A stretch of DNA of 64,000 bases from Longimicrobium sp. (GTDB lineage Bacteria; Gemmatimonadota; Gemmatimonadetes; Longimicrobiales; Longimicrobiaceae). The position numbers and the translations under genes were made by a program. The notes below the pieces were generated by a model that made no database searches, was not told the origin of the DNA, and saw only the letters and a program-made list of their open reading frames with translations. The number at the start of each line of letters is the position of its first letter. The first letter of the stretch is position 1. This document shows positions 17,313 to 26,125 of this stretch, in pieces. Location: contig NZ_DATIND010000083.1 in assembly GCF_035474595.1 (NCBI RefSeq), positions 1 to 64,000 of the forward strand, read 5' to 3'.

Positions 17313-18053
17313 TCACCGCCCGTTGATCCACCGATCGAAATCCCCGCGCGTGCCGTTGAAGGCGTTCAGGTCGACGTACGTCTCCACCCCGTCCATCCGC
17401 CCGCGGTTGCCGTACTGCCACAGCGTCCACCGTCCCCCGTACCGCGGCGCGCCGAAGATGCTGCGCACCCAGAGCGGGTTCGCCGCCGGGCGTCCGGCCA
17501 GGTACGCGTCGTAGAACTCGCGGGTGACGTAGAGCAGCGCGGGCCGCCCGTACGCCGCCTCGACCGGGGCGAGGAAGGCGCGCAGCTGGGCCGCGAGCGA
17601 GTCCGCGGAGGGGCGCGCCGCGCAGTTGCCTCCGAACTCCAGGTCGACGGCGGGAGGGAGCGCGGGTCCGGGGAGGGGCGGCGCGGCTGCGAGGAAGTTG
17701 CGCGCCTGCGCCTCGCCCGGCGCGCAGAAGGTGAAGTAGTGGTACGCGCCGGTCACCACGCCCGCCCGCAGCGCCCCGGCGCGGTTGCGCACGAAGGTGC
17801 TGTCGCGCCACGCCGCGCCCTCGGTCGCCTTGAGATAGGCGAACTCCGCCCCGTCCGCCCGCAGCCGCGCCCAGTCGATCGCGTGCTGGTGGTGCGACAC
17901 GTCCACGCCGCGCACCGGGTAGCGCGCGCGGCTGGGATAGTTCCCGCGCAGCCACCCGTGCCACACCAGCAGCGCCGCCGCCAGCGCGAGGATGCCGACG
18001 GCGAGGAAGCCCGCGGCGGTGCGGCGCGAGGAACGGGATCGGCGTCGGGCCAC
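17313..18053 (-). CDS. GH25 lysozyme (N,O-diacetylmuramidase)
   Basis: 246 residues. One N-terminal membrane segment (about 13-32, FLAVGILALAAALLVWHGWL) anchors or exports the enzyme. The catalytic domain follows: YPVRGVDVSHHQHAIDW with Asp51, YLKATEGA, and AVDLEFGGN carrying the Asp137/Glu139 pair expected in GH25. GH25 cleaves the MurNAc-GlcNAc beta-1,4 bond of peptidoglycan. Length is close to a single GH25 domain; no cell-wall-binding repeats are present. It could serve cell-wall remodelling or attack on other bacteria. A long hairpin (18124-18190) separates it from the upstream gene. Confidence 0.9.
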   Translation of the reverse strand: MARRRSRSSRRTAAGFLAVGILALAAALLVWHGWLRGNYPSRARYPVRGVDVSHHQHAIDWARLRADGAEFAYLKATEGAAWRDSTFVRNRAGALRAGVVTGAYHYFTFCAPGEAQARNFLAAAPPLPGPALPPAVDLEFGGNCAARPSADSLAAQLRAFLAPVEAAYGRPALLYVTREFYDAYLAGRPAANPLWVRSIFGAPRYGGRWTLWQYGNRGRMDGVETYVDLNAFNGTRGDFDRWINGR

Positions 18054-18123
18054 GTCGCTCCGTCGGGTGGGGGATGGGGATCGGTGGCGCGCGGAGAAGA
18101 TAATGGACCTCGTCGGAAAAGTG

Positions 18124-18190
18124 GGTTCTACGCGGAGAAGCAGGGCAGCGGAGAGAACGCCTCCGCTGCCCTGCTTCTCCGCGTAGAACC
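18124..18190. terminator. Perfect 30-bp hairpin (repeat family C)
   Basis: Arms 18124-18153 and 18161-18190 are perfect reverse complements around AGAACGC. It lies 12 bases past the stop of the 18202-18471 gene and probably ends its transcript, protecting the lysozyme gene from read-through. Its core is shared with the terminator at 1203-1235. Confidence 0.8.
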
Positions 18191-18201
18191 TCGCGGTTCC
18201 G

Positions 18202-18471
18202 CTACTTCGCCGGCTCGCCGGGGCGGCCGCGGTCGCGCTTCGTCAGGCGGCCGATCTCGATGTGGACCTTGGTCAGGTCGCCCGAAAGGTCGGTGATGCG
18301 CTCGGTCAGGTCCAGCACGGCACGCACGCCGTCGCCCCACACGTCGGCCACGTAGCGGTCGCCGGCCCGGAACATCACCCGCTGCGCTTCTTCCAGCGTC
18401 TGGATGGCCTCCCAGAGCATCTCGCGGGCGTTTTCCAGGTGTTCCTGTGCGCTGGGCTGGTGCTCGGCCAT
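18202..18471 (-). CDS. Small hypothetical helical protein
   Basis: 89 residues, MAEHQPSAQEHLENAREMLWEA and onward. It is charged and heptad-rich (LWEAIQTLEEAQRVMF; LDLTERITDLSGDLTKVHIEIGRL), so a short coiled coil is likely. No signal or membrane segment and no recognised family. Good coding character and its own terminator hairpin support it as a real gene. Confidence 0.65.
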   Translation of the reverse strand: MAEHQPSAQEHLENAREMLWEAIQTLEEAQRVMFRAGDRYVADVWGDGVRAVLDLTERITDLSGDLTKVHIEIGRLTKRDRGRPGEPAK

Positions 18472-18557
18472 CGGGTGGGCGACGAAAGGTGGCGGGCGAT
18501 GGTGAATGGGCGGCCTACAACCTAGCGCATCGCGCCGCCGCCGTCACCCGCGGGCGC

Positions 18558-18938
18558 CTACTTCGGATACGGCTGCATCGTCACGAGCCCGGGAACCGCA
18601 CGGAAGTGCTTAAGATTGAACGTGCACAGCGGCGCGCCGCTGCGAAGTGCCGTCGCGGCGATGAGCGCATCCAGCAATCCCAGACTGTGGGAGAGGTGAA
18701 GTCTGGAGAAGATCTCCAGCGCTGCCGCGCACCCGCGCTCGTCAGGCCAGACCACCGCCATCCGCGACACGAATCGCAGCGCCTTCTCCACCTCCTGCGA
18801 GTTCCTCGCCGACTGCACCAGCTCCATAACGACGAAACCTGGAACAGACGGTTGCTCGCGCAGTCCGTCCAGCCACACCGCGGCCGGCGCGTAGCCACGC
18901 TGTACGTCGATCAGCACATCCGAATCGAGCAGAATCAC
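18558..18938 (-). CDS. PIN-domain (VapC-type) toxin ribonuclease
   Basis: 126 residues starting at GTG 18938: VILLDSDVLIDVQRG, the acidic N-terminal PIN motif. A second acidic cluster occurs in LLDALIAATALRSGAPLCTFNLKHF, typical of VapC toxins that cut RNA using Mg2+. The antitoxin gene upstream ends at 18940, two bases from this start, so the two are translationally coupled. An ATG further upstream (18986) would overlap the antitoxin by 45 bases and is less likely. Together they form a type II toxin-antitoxin pair. Confidence 0.85.
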   Translation of the reverse strand: MILLDSDVLIDVQRGYAPAAVWLDGLREQPSVPGFVVMELVQSARNSQEVEKALRFVSRMAVVWPDERGCAAALEIFSRLHLSHSLGLLDALIAATALRSGAPLCTFNLKHFRAVPGLVTMQPYPK

Positions 18939-18939
18939 G

Positions 18940-19203
18940 TCATTCGTGGGTTCGGCGTTCGGCGCGCTTGCGCAGTTCCCGAGCATACTCGACCGAGTCA
19001 GTAATATCGGTACGATAGCCGATCAGACCCTCGCGCCTCCAGAAGTCGACGAGTTCCGCCCCGGTCTGCGCGACGCGGTTCGGAGAAGCCGAGCTCTGCG
19101 TGAGCATCTGCACCACGTAATCCGCGAGAGGAACCCCAGCCTCGGCAGCCTCCGAAGCCAGCCGGCGCTCAAGATCGCCGGGCAGCTCCAATGTAAGACT
19201 CAT
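18940..19203 (-). CDS. Antitoxin of the PIN toxin (ribbon-helix-helix-like)
   Basis: 87 residues beginning MSLTLELPGDLERRLASEAAEAGVPLADYVVQML, a short beta strand and two helices typical of ribbon-helix-helix DNA-binding antitoxins. The charged C-terminal tail (EYARELRKRAERRTHE) would wrap the toxin. ATG 19203 follows GGAGAG. A longer frame to 19275 is less likely. In such pairs the antitoxin represses its own promoter; a promoter should lie in the ~100 bases between 19204 and the aminotransferase stop at 19307. Confidence 0.8.
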   Translation of the reverse strand: MSLTLELPGDLERRLASEAAEAGVPLADYVVQMLTQSSASPNRVAQTGAELVDFWRREGLIGYRTDITDSVEYARELRKRAERRTHE

Positions 19204-19306
19204 GATCACTCTCCTTGCGTCCGACGATCTGTTTGCCTGGTCGCGATCCATTTCGCAACGCGGGTGATACGTCAACCTGCGGACGTTGTGCCAGCGCGCG
19301 TCACTT

Positions 19307-20521
19307 TCATCGCTGGCCCAGCGTCGCCAGCCGCTCGGCGGCGGCGGTGAGCGTCGCGTCGGTCTTGCAGAAGCAGAAGCGCACCTGGCGGTCGCCGCCC
19401 AGCTCGCGCGCGTGGTCGGCGAAGTAGAACGACGAGCCGGGCACCACCGCCACCCCCACCTCGCGCACCATCCAGCGCGTGAACTCCACGTCGTCCGCGT
19501 GCCCCAGGTGCGCGAAGGGGGTGATGTCGGTCATCACGTAGTACGCGCCGTCGGGGTCGGTGAAGCCGAACCCGGCGGTGCGCAGCGCGCCCAGCATGAA
19601 GTCGCGGCGGCACTGGTAGGCGGCCTGCAGCTCGGCGTAGTACTCGCGCGGCATCCGGAGCGCCACCGCGCCCGCGGCCTGCAGCGGCGCGGCGGCGCCC
19701 ACCGTCAGGAAGTCGTGCACCTTCCGGATCGCGTTGGTGATCTCCGGCGGCGCGATCGCCCATCCCACCCGCCACCCCGTCACCGAGTACGTCTTCGACA
19801 TCGAGTTGATGACCACGGTGCGCTCGCGCATCCCCTCCATCTGCGCCATGGAGATGTGCTCCACCGTGCGCCCCTCCGACGGGTAGAGGATGTGCTCGTA
19901 GATCTCGTCGCTGAAGCAGAGCACGTCGTGCTCCACGCACAGCCCGGCGATGAACTCCATCTCCTCGCGGGTGAACACCTTTCCCGTGGGGTTGTTGGGG
20001 TTGCAGAGGATGATGGCGCGCGTGCGATCGTTGAACGCCGCGCGCAGCTCGTCGCGGTCGAAGTGCCAGTCCGGCGCGCGCAGCGGCACGTAGCGCGGCG
20101 TGGCGTCGGAGAGGATCGCGTCGGGCCCGTAGTTCTCGTAGAAGGGCTCGAAGACGATCACCTCGTCGCCCGGATCGACGGTCGCCATCATCGCCGCGAT
20201 CATCGCCTCGGTCGAGCCGCAGGTGACCACGATCTCGCGCTCGGGATCCACGTCCAGCCCCAGGTACCACTGCACCTTGTCCCGGATCGCCTCGCGCAGG
20301 TCCTTGGCGCCCCAGGTGATGGCGTACTGGTTGATGTCGGCGGCGATGGCGCGCGCGGCGGCCTCCTTGATGGCCTCGGGCGCGGCGAAGTCGGGAAAGC
20401 CCTGCGACAGGTTCACGGCGCCGTGCTTCAGCGCCTCGCGCGTCATCTCGCGGATCACCGACTCGGTGAAGCGCGCGGCGCGGCGCGACACCTTCGCGTG
20501 GGCAGAAACCAGCGTGGACAT
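19307..20521 (-). CDS. PLP-dependent aminotransferase class I/II
   Basis: 404 residues. The pyridoxal-phosphate Lys is in NSMSKTYSVTGWRVGW (Lys243). Other fold-type I markers are CNPNNPTG (173-180), SDEIYEH (204-210) and the N-terminal NLSQGFPDF. The NLSQGFPDFAAPEAIKEAA signature fits the methionine / kynurenine / glutamine transaminase group, so amino-group transfer from a neutral or aromatic amino acid to a 2-oxo acid is likely; the substrate is not certain. ATG 20521 is chosen from homology; longer frames continue into repeat DNA. Cytoplasmic, apparently its own unit between two toxin-antitoxin modules. Confidence 0.92.
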   Translation of the reverse strand: MSTLVSAHAKVSRRAARFTESVIREMTREALKHGAVNLSQGFPDFAAPEAIKEAAARAIAADINQYAITWGAKDLREAIRDKVQWYLGLDVDPEREIVVTCGSTEAMIAAMMATVDPGDEVIVFEPFYENYGPDAILSDATPRYVPLRAPDWHFDRDELRAAFNDRTRAIILCNPNNPTGKVFTREEMEFIAGLCVEHDVLCFSDEIYEHILYPSEGRTVEHISMAQMEGMRERTVVINSMSKTYSVTGWRVGWAIAPPEITNAIRKVHDFLTVGAAAPLQAAGAVALRMPREYYAELQAAYQCRRDFMLGALRTAGFGFTDPDGAYYVMTDITPFAHLGHADDVEFTRWMVREVGVAVVPGSSFYFADHARELGGDRQVRFCFCKTDATLTAAAERLATLGQR

Positions 20522-20754
20522 GGGGATCCGCGGAATGGGATGGGGGATGAAGATGCGTCTCGGCGGCTTCCCCAACCTTCGCACCGATACGGCCGTGCCG
20601 CAAGCCGTCGCCGCCCGGGGATGAACCTGCGTCCGGAGACGCGGCGAAACGGGGCTCAAGTAAGTAGCCAGAAGTTTTGTCGATTCGGCAGAAGCGATCC
20701 TCATTTCCCAGTGAACTCAGCGCGATCCCCTCAATCTCCGCGTCTCCCCAACGG

Positions 20755-20837
20755 TGATTTCTCACGCGGAGACACGGAGTCGCGGAGAACCCCGTGCCGT
20801 GACGAATCCTCCGCGTCTCCGCGTCTCCGCGTGAGAT
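20755..20837. repeat. Repeat family C copy
   Basis: Left arm TCACGCGGAGACACGGAG and right arm CTCCGCGTCTCCGCGTGA form an imperfect hairpin. The right arm is conserved in the copies at 26059-26092, 54172-54247 and 61368-61421. It lies between the RES stop (20887) and the aminotransferase start. Confidence 0.75.
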
Positions 20838-20886
20838 CAACGATGTAGCGGTCGATCGACGATGAAAGCCGACAGTACGTACCGAC

Positions 20887-21522
20887 TTAGATCAACCCCA
20901 TTCCGTAGCGGTCCAGCCACTCCGCGATCGGGTCCGCCAGCGTCCGCGGGTCCAGCACGCGGGTGTCCACTGGCACGATTGCACCGGCGGAACGGTCGAA
21001 CAGCGCGATGGCGAACCCGTCGTCGTCGTGCCGCGCCCGGTAGCGGATCCCGTCGAGCGCGGCGGGGTGCTCGTGCAGCGCGAGCGCCCATGCGCGCGAC
21101 ACGGCGTAGGGGCCGGTACAGACCGCGGCGGTCGCCCCCGCGCGCGCCAGCCCCGGCCCGTGCATCGCCGCCAGGCGCAGGGCGCTCCGCACCTCGATCC
21201 CCGCGAGGCTCCGCGCCACCAGGTCCGGCTCCTCGATCACCGTCATCCCCGGCTCGCGCAGGAACGTCTCGGCGAAGGCGACGTGGGGATCCTCGGCCAG
21301 GTAGCAGACGCGGAACTCGCCGCCCGGCGCGTCCCACCGCCCCCGTGGAGGCACGCCGGGAGCCGGGCCGAAGAACAGCGGATCCCGCCGCGCCGAATGA
21401 ATCCGATAGAGCAGCGCGGCGGCCGGGACGGCGTGGATCGGCAGATCGCGCGCGAAAAGGTCCGCCGGCGGATGGGGCGGCGGACCCGGATCGTCGGGCG
21501 GAACGGCCGGCGCGGCGCTCAC
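20887..21522 (-). CDS. RES-domain toxin (NAD-degrading type)
   Basis: 211 residues from GTG 21522. The RES domain reads LLYRIHSARRDPLFFGPAPG...GRWDAPGGEFRVCYLAEDPHVAFAETFLRE, carrying the conserved Arg and Glu, then a conserved Ser later (near SRAWALALHEH). RES toxins of the Xre/RES systems degrade NAD+. The GTG start overlaps the antitoxin stop as GTGA, so expression is coupled. The N-terminus is proline-rich. Start choice is inferred from the overlap; the frame is open further upstream, within the antitoxin gene. Confidence 0.85.
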   Translation of the reverse strand: MSAAPAVPPDDPGPPPHPPADLFARDLPIHAVPAAALLYRIHSARRDPLFFGPAPGVPPRGRWDAPGGEFRVCYLAEDPHVAFAETFLREPGMTVIEEPDLVARSLAGIEVRSALRLAAMHGPGLARAGATAAVCTGPYAVSRAWALALHEHPAALDGIRYRARHDDDGFAIALFDRSAGAIVPVDTRVLDPRTLADPIAEWLDRYGMGLI

Positions 21523-22181
21523 CCCGACTGCTCGCCGTAGCCGGCGACCGCCTCGACGGCGCCTTCGACGTTTCCGCGAACAAGCGCGTCGAGCGGAGAT
21601 ACGCCGCCCAGCGCGTCCGCCGGGGCCACCAGCGCGGAGAGCCGCGTCCACGGTCCGTCGACCCGGAAGGCCGACAGGACGCGGCCGAGCCCCCGCAGCG
21701 GACCGTCGGGCCCGAACTGCCCCGCGGGATAGACGAACTCGCCGTTCGCCTGCGCCACCGCGAGCAGCGTCCCGCGTGCGCGGCGCGCATGCACCGCCGC
21801 CGGCTTCACCCCCATCAGCGCCGCCACCGCCCCCGCGGAGAGGCCGCCTCCCGCGCGCTCGAGGAGCACGGCCTTCGCCTGTGCGCCGCGCGCCCGGGCG
21901 GCCGCGAGCGGATCGCGGGCGGGGGGCGCGAGCGGGCCGACCTTCGCCAGCAGCCCGGCCAGCCCGCCCACGTCGTCCGACGCCGCGAGCGCGTCTTCCA
22001 CCGCCTGCGCCGGCGCCGAGTCGATCAGCCGTTCCACCAGCGTCCGGTAGCGGACGAGCGCTGCCTCGCGAAGCCGGTCCCGATCCCCATGCGCTGCGCG
22101 CAGGCCCGGCACCGAGCGGAGCACGGGGCGAGACGACGCCTCGGGCGTGCTGCGGCTCTTCCTCCGTTGCTTCGATGACAT
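21519..22181 (-). CDS. Xre/ParS-type antitoxin partner of the RES toxin
   Basis: 220 residues, starting MSSKQRRKSRS at 22181 with a GGAGGG site. An HTH-like stretch (GGLSAGAVAALMGVKPAAVHARRARGTLLAVAQANG) is followed by a C-terminal antitoxin-like region (GPWTRLSALVAPADALGGVSPLDALVRGNVEGAVEAVAGY) as in MbcA/ParS/Xre antitoxins, which neutralise RES toxins by blocking the active site. It is longer than most members because of a charged N-terminal extension. ATG 22208 is an in-frame alternative with a weaker site. Confidence 0.83.
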   Translation of the reverse strand: MSSKQRRKSRSTPEASSRPVLRSVPGLRAAHGDRDRLREAALVRYRTLVERLIDSAPAQAVEDALAASDDVGGLAGLLAKVGPLAPPARDPLAAARARGAQAKAVLLERAGGGLSAGAVAALMGVKPAAVHARRARGTLLAVAQANGEFVYPAGQFGPDGPLRGLGRVLSAFRVDGPWTRLSALVAPADALGGVSPLDALVRGNVEGAVEAVAGYGEQSG

Positions 22182-22428
22182 CGAATCCCTCCGGGGCGTT
22201 GACACCATGATTCTAGCGTCGATTCCGCAATACAGTCAACATCCTTCCCTGCCCCTCATCTCCCGTTCATGCGGATGTCATCGTGCGGACAGCTTGCGGC
22301 GGTAGCATTTCCTCCGCATGGCCACGTCCCCCCACCCCGACGCGGACTTCGTAGACGACGCACTCGCGCAGGCCCGCATCCCCCCACCAGCCGACGCGGA
22401 CCGGTAGCAGCACCCCAGGCTGGGATCC

Positions 22429-25400
22429 ATGGCCGGACACCAGGTATTCCACGACCCCAGCGGCGGCCGGCGCCGGCTGGTGGCGCGCCTCGGCGCGGGC
22501 GCCGCGCTGGCGGTGGCCGTGGTCACCACCCTCTTCGTCCTCACCCTTCTCGCCATCCCGGTGCTCCCGCGGGTGCCGGGGCTCGACGCCGTCCAGCAGC
22601 GGCTGCGCCCGCGCGGCGCGCCGCTGCTGTTCGGCACGCGCGCGCAGGTGGCGCGGCACCACATGCACCTGGCGCGGCTGGCGCTCTGGCGCGAGATCCG
22701 CCGCGAGGAGCGCGCGAAGGCCGCCCCGCGCCGCCCCCTCTCCGAACCCGTGGTCGCCGGCTTCTACGCGCCCTGGCAGCGCACCGCGCTCAGCTCGCTT
22801 CGCGCCAACGCCGACCGCATGACGCACCTGATGCCCGGGTGGCTGCACCTTGGCCCCGACGGCGCGGCGACCGACACCACCGACTGGGATCCCCGCCTCA
22901 CCCCCGCCAACCTGGAAGTCGTCCGCATCGCCCGCGCGCACGGGCTGCGGGTGGAGCCGGTGCTCAGCAACGCGGCCAGCTCCGCCTTCGACCCCGCGCG
23001 CGCCGACTCGCTCCTGGGCGACCCCGACACGCAGCTGCGGGTTGCCCGCGCCACCCGCGACTGGCTGCTGGCGCACCGCTTCGAGGGGCTGAACCTGGAC
23101 CTGGAGAACCTGTCGGACGAGGGATACCGCCAGCTTCCCGCGCTGGTCGGCCGCTTCGCGCGGACGCTGCACGCGGCGGGGCTCACGCTCTCGGTCGACG
23201 TGGAGCCCGCCAAAGCGCAGGTGCCGCTCGAGGCCGTCGCCCGCGAGGCCGACCTGGTGGTGGCGATGGTCTACGGCGAGCACTCCCCCGGTGGCGACCC
23301 GGGGCCCATCGCGTCGGCCGCGTGGGCGCAGCCGCTGCTGGAGACGGAGCTGCGCCGCATCCCCCGCGACAAGCTGGTGCTGGGGATCGGGAACTACGCC
23401 TTCGACTGGGCGGACGACGGAAAGCCCGCCGCGCCGCTCACCTACCAGTCGGCGCTGCAGCTGGCGCACGCCGCGCGCGCCGATTCGGCCGCCGGCGAGC
23501 CGGTGGACTTCGACGCCGACGCGCTGAACCCCACCTTCGACTACGAGGACGCGGGCGGCCACGGCCACGAGGTGTGGATGCTGGACGCCGTCACGGCGTA
23601 CAACCAGTGGCTGCTGGCCCGCGGCCTGGGCGTGCGCGGTGCCGCCCTCTGGGCGCTGGGATCGGAAGATCCGGAGGTGTGGACCTTCCTGGACCGCCGC
23701 CGCCTCGCCGCGCCCGCCGATCCGGCCGCGCTGCGGCGGGTGCGCTTCCCGTACGAGATCGAGTTCACCGGGCAGGGCGAGATCCTTTCCGTGGCCTCCA
23801 CTCCGCGCGACGGGAGCCGCACGCTGGCGGTCGATCCGCAGAACGGGCTCGTCACCGACGAGCGCTACACCGCCGTCCCCTCGTCGTTCGTGGTGCACCG
23901 CAGCGGCTTCCACGCCGGGTGGGTGGCGCTCACCTTCGACGACGGGCCCGACGGCGAGTTCACCGGCGAGGCGCTGGACACGCTGAAGGCGCTGCGGGTG
24001 CACGGCTCGTTCTTCCTGGTGGGCGAGAACGTGGAGCGGCACCCCGGGCTGGTGCGGCGGATGTGGGCCGAGGGGCACGACATCGGCAACCACTCGTTCA
24101 CCCATCCCAACATGGCGGCCATCGGGCCGCGCCGGGCCGAGCTGGAGCTGAACGCCACGCAGCGCGGGCTGCAGGCCATCATCGGCCGCTCCACCCTCCT
24201 CTTCCGCCCGCCCTACAATGCCGACGCCGAGCCGCAGACCGCCGAGCAGCTGGACCCCATCGTGGCCGCGTCGCGCCTCGGGTACGTCACCGTGGGCGAG
24301 CTGGTGGACCCTCAGGACTGGCGGCTCACCATGCCGGGACCGGACGGCGCGCCCGTCTCCCGCACGGCGGAGGACATCGCGGAGACCGTGGTCGGGCAGG
24401 TGCGCGGGGGACGCAGCAACGTGGTCCTCCTGCACACCGCCGGCGGCGACCGCAGCGCCACCATCGCCGCGCTCCCCCTCATCGTCCGCACGCTGCGCGG
24501 CGAGGGATACCGCTTCGTCACCGTCTCGCAGCTGCTGGGTGTTCCCCGCGCCGCCGTGATGCCCGCCGTCCCCGCGACCGACGAGACGCTGCTGGGGCTG
24601 GACCGGGTGACGTTCGGGACCTGGTTCACCATGGCCAACCTGCTCGGAACCGCCTTCGTCCTGGCCATCATCCTGGGCATCGGCAGGGGGATGGTGCTCA
24701 CCGCGCTCGCCGTCGCCGCCCGCGTGCGCGAGCGGCGGCGCGGGGCACCCGCGGAGTTCGCGCCGCCGGTGAGCGTCTTGATCGCCGCCTTCAACGAGGA
24801 GACGGTGATCGCGCGCACGGTCGCCAGCGTCCTCGCCAGCCGCTACCCCGGCTTCGAGGTCATCGTGGTCGACGACGGCTCGATGGACGGCACCGCGGAC
24901 GAGGTGGAGCGCGCGTTCGGCGGCGACCCGCGGGTGCGCCTTTTCCGCCAGCCCAACGGCGGCAAGGCGGCGGCGCTGAACCGCGCGATGCACGAGTCGC
25001 GCGGCGAGATCGCCGTCTGCTTCGACGCCGACACCGAGGTGGAGCCCGACGCGCTGCGGCTGCTGGCGCGGCGCTTCGCGGACCCGCGCGTGGGCGCCGT
25101 CGCGGGGAACGTGAAGGTGGGGAACCGGGTGAACCTGCTCACCCGGTGGCAGTCCATCGAGTACGTCACCAGCCAGAACCTGGACCGCCGCGCGTACGCC
25201 CTGCTGAACGCGGTCACGGTGGTCCCCGGCGCGGCGGGGGCGTGGCGGCGCGCGGCGGTCGACGCCGTCGGCGGCTATCGCGGCGACACGCTGGCCGAGG
25301 ACATGGACCTCACCTTCCGCCTGCGCCGCGCCGGATGGCGCATCGAGAACGAGCCCGCCGCCATCGCGTGGACCGAGGCGCCCGAGCGGATGCGCAGCCT

Positions 25401-25902
25401 CTTCCGGCAGCGCTTCCGCTGGAGCTTCGGCACGCTGCAGGTGCTATGGAAGCACCGCCGGGGGCTGGGGAAGGATGGGTGGTTCGGCCGCGCGGTGATG
25501 CCGTCGCTCTGGATCTTCCAGGTGCTGCTCCCCATCCTCGCCCCGCTGGTGGACCTGCAGATGGGGTACGCGCTGCTGCAGTTCGCCACGGCTTGGGTCA
25601 CGCGCGGCGTGTACAGCGCGGACTGGCGGCCGCTGGAGCAGAGCAGCCACACGCTGGCCACGCTCGGCTTCTTCTACGCGCTGTTCTTCGCGGTCGAGCT
25701 CCTCCTCGCCTTCGTCGCCTTCCGCTTCGACCGCGAGAAGGTGCGGACGCTCTGGTGGCTCTTCTGGCAGCGCTTCCTGTATCGCCAGCTGATGTACGCC
25801 GTCCTCTGGCGCGCGCTCACGGGCGCCCTGCGCGGCGTGGCCCACGGCTGGAACAAGGCCGAGCGCCGCGGCACCGTCGTCGCCGCGATCACGGGAACGT
25901 AG
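22429..25902 (+). CDS. GH18 - polysaccharide deacetylase (CE4) - GT2 glycosyltransferase fusion
   Basis: 1157 residues. An N-terminal membrane segment (about 20-45) precedes a GH18-like barrel (about 100-440; GLNLDLENL carries the acidic motif). Next is a NodB deacetylase: TFDDGPDG (Asp504-505) and HSFTH (555-559, metal His pair). After membrane helices near 735-765 comes a processive GT2 domain: VSVLIAAFNEE (~780), DAD 866-868, AEDMD (957-958) and QRFRW (994-998), then more helices. One chain could thus synthesise, deacetylate and trim a beta-linked amino-sugar polymer such as poly-GlcNAc; the direction of each activity across the membrane is inferred. Monocistronic as far as can be seen. 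Confidence 0.92.
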   Translation: MAGHQVFHDPSGGRRRLVARLGAGAALAVAVVTTLFVLTLLAIPVLPRVPGLDAVQQRLRPRGAPLLFGTRAQVARHHMHLARLALWREIRREERAKAAPRRPLSEPVVAGFYAPWQRTALSSLRANADRMTHLMPGWLHLGPDGAATDTTDWDPRLTPANLEVVRIARAHGLRVEPVLSNAASSAFDPARADSLLGDPDTQLRVARATRDWLLAHRFEGLNLDLENLSDEGYRQLPALVGRFARTLHAAGLTLSVDVEPAKAQVPLEAVAREADLVVAMVYGEHSPGGDPGPIASAAWAQPLLETELRRIPRDKLVLGIGNYAFDWADDGKPAAPLTYQSALQLAHAARADSAAGEPVDFDADALNPTFDYEDAGGHGHEVWMLDAVTAYNQWLLARGLGVRGAALWALGSEDPEVWTFLDRRRLAAPADPAALRRVRFPYEIEFTGQGEILSVASTPRDGSRTLAVDPQNGLVTDERYTAVPSSFVVHRSGFHAGWVALTFDDGPDGEFTGEALDTLKALRVHGSFFLVGENVERHPGLVRRMWAEGHDIGNHSFTHPNMAAIGPRRAELELNATQRGLQAIIGRSTLLFRPPYNADAEPQTAEQLDPIVAASRLGYVTVGELVDPQDWRLTMPGPDGAPVSRTAEDIAETVVGQVRGGRSNVVLLHTAGGDRSATIAALPLIVRTLRGEGYRFVTVSQLLGVPRAAVMPAVPATDETLLGLDRVTFGTWFTMANLLGTAFVLAIILGIGRGMVLTALAVAARVRERRRGAPAEFAPPVSVLIAAFNEETVIARTVASVLASRYPGFEVIVVDDGSMDGTADEVERAFGGDPRVRLFRQPNGGKAAALNRAMHESRGEIAVCFDADTEVEPDALRLLARRFADPRVGAVAGNVKVGNRVNLLTRWQSIEYVTSQNLDRRAYALLNAVTVVPGAAGAWRRAAVDAVGGYRGDTLAEDMDLTFRLRRAGWRIENEPAAIAWTEAPERMRSLFRQRFRWSFGTLQVLWKHRRGLGKDGWFGRAVMPSLWIFQVLLPILAPLVDLQMGYALLQFATAWVTRGVYSADWRPLEQSSHTLATLGFFYALFFAVELLLAFVAFRFDREKVRTLWWLFWQRFLYRQLMYAVLWRALTGALRGVAHGWNKAERRGTVVAAITGT

Positions 25903-25905
25903 GGA

Positions 25906-25937
25906 AGTACGAAAGTACGAGAGTACGGAGGTACGGA
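25906..25937. repeat. Octanucleotide tandem repeat (RGTACGRR, 4 units)
   Basis: AGTACGAA, AGTACGAG, AGTACGGA, GGTACGGA directly after the stop of the fusion gene; a variant of the GTGCGRRA arrays. Confidence 0.75.
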
Positions 25938-26058
25938 ACGGCGGCGGGCCGGGCGCGATCCTTCGATGCGCCCGGCCCGTCTCGCGTGCCGCCGTAGCCG
26001 CGGCTTCAGCCACAGTTCCGATCGATCCCGATCCGCCCGATCTCCCTCGCATCCACGG

Positions 26059-26092
26059 CGCTTCCCGCGTCTCCGCGTCCTCCGCGTGAGAT
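26059..26092. repeat. Half copy of repeat family C
   Basis: Carries the right arm (CGTCTCCGCGTCCTCCGCGTGA) without a clear left arm, between the converging fusion and von Willebrand genes. Confidence 0.6.
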
Positions 26093-26125
26093 CCAGCGAT
26101 GCCGGCCGTCGCGCGAGGACGGCTG

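Noticed and set aside
22318-22407. 29-residue open frame upstream of the GH18-CE4-GT2 gene
   Set aside because: No usable ribosome site and no homology-like features; likely chance.
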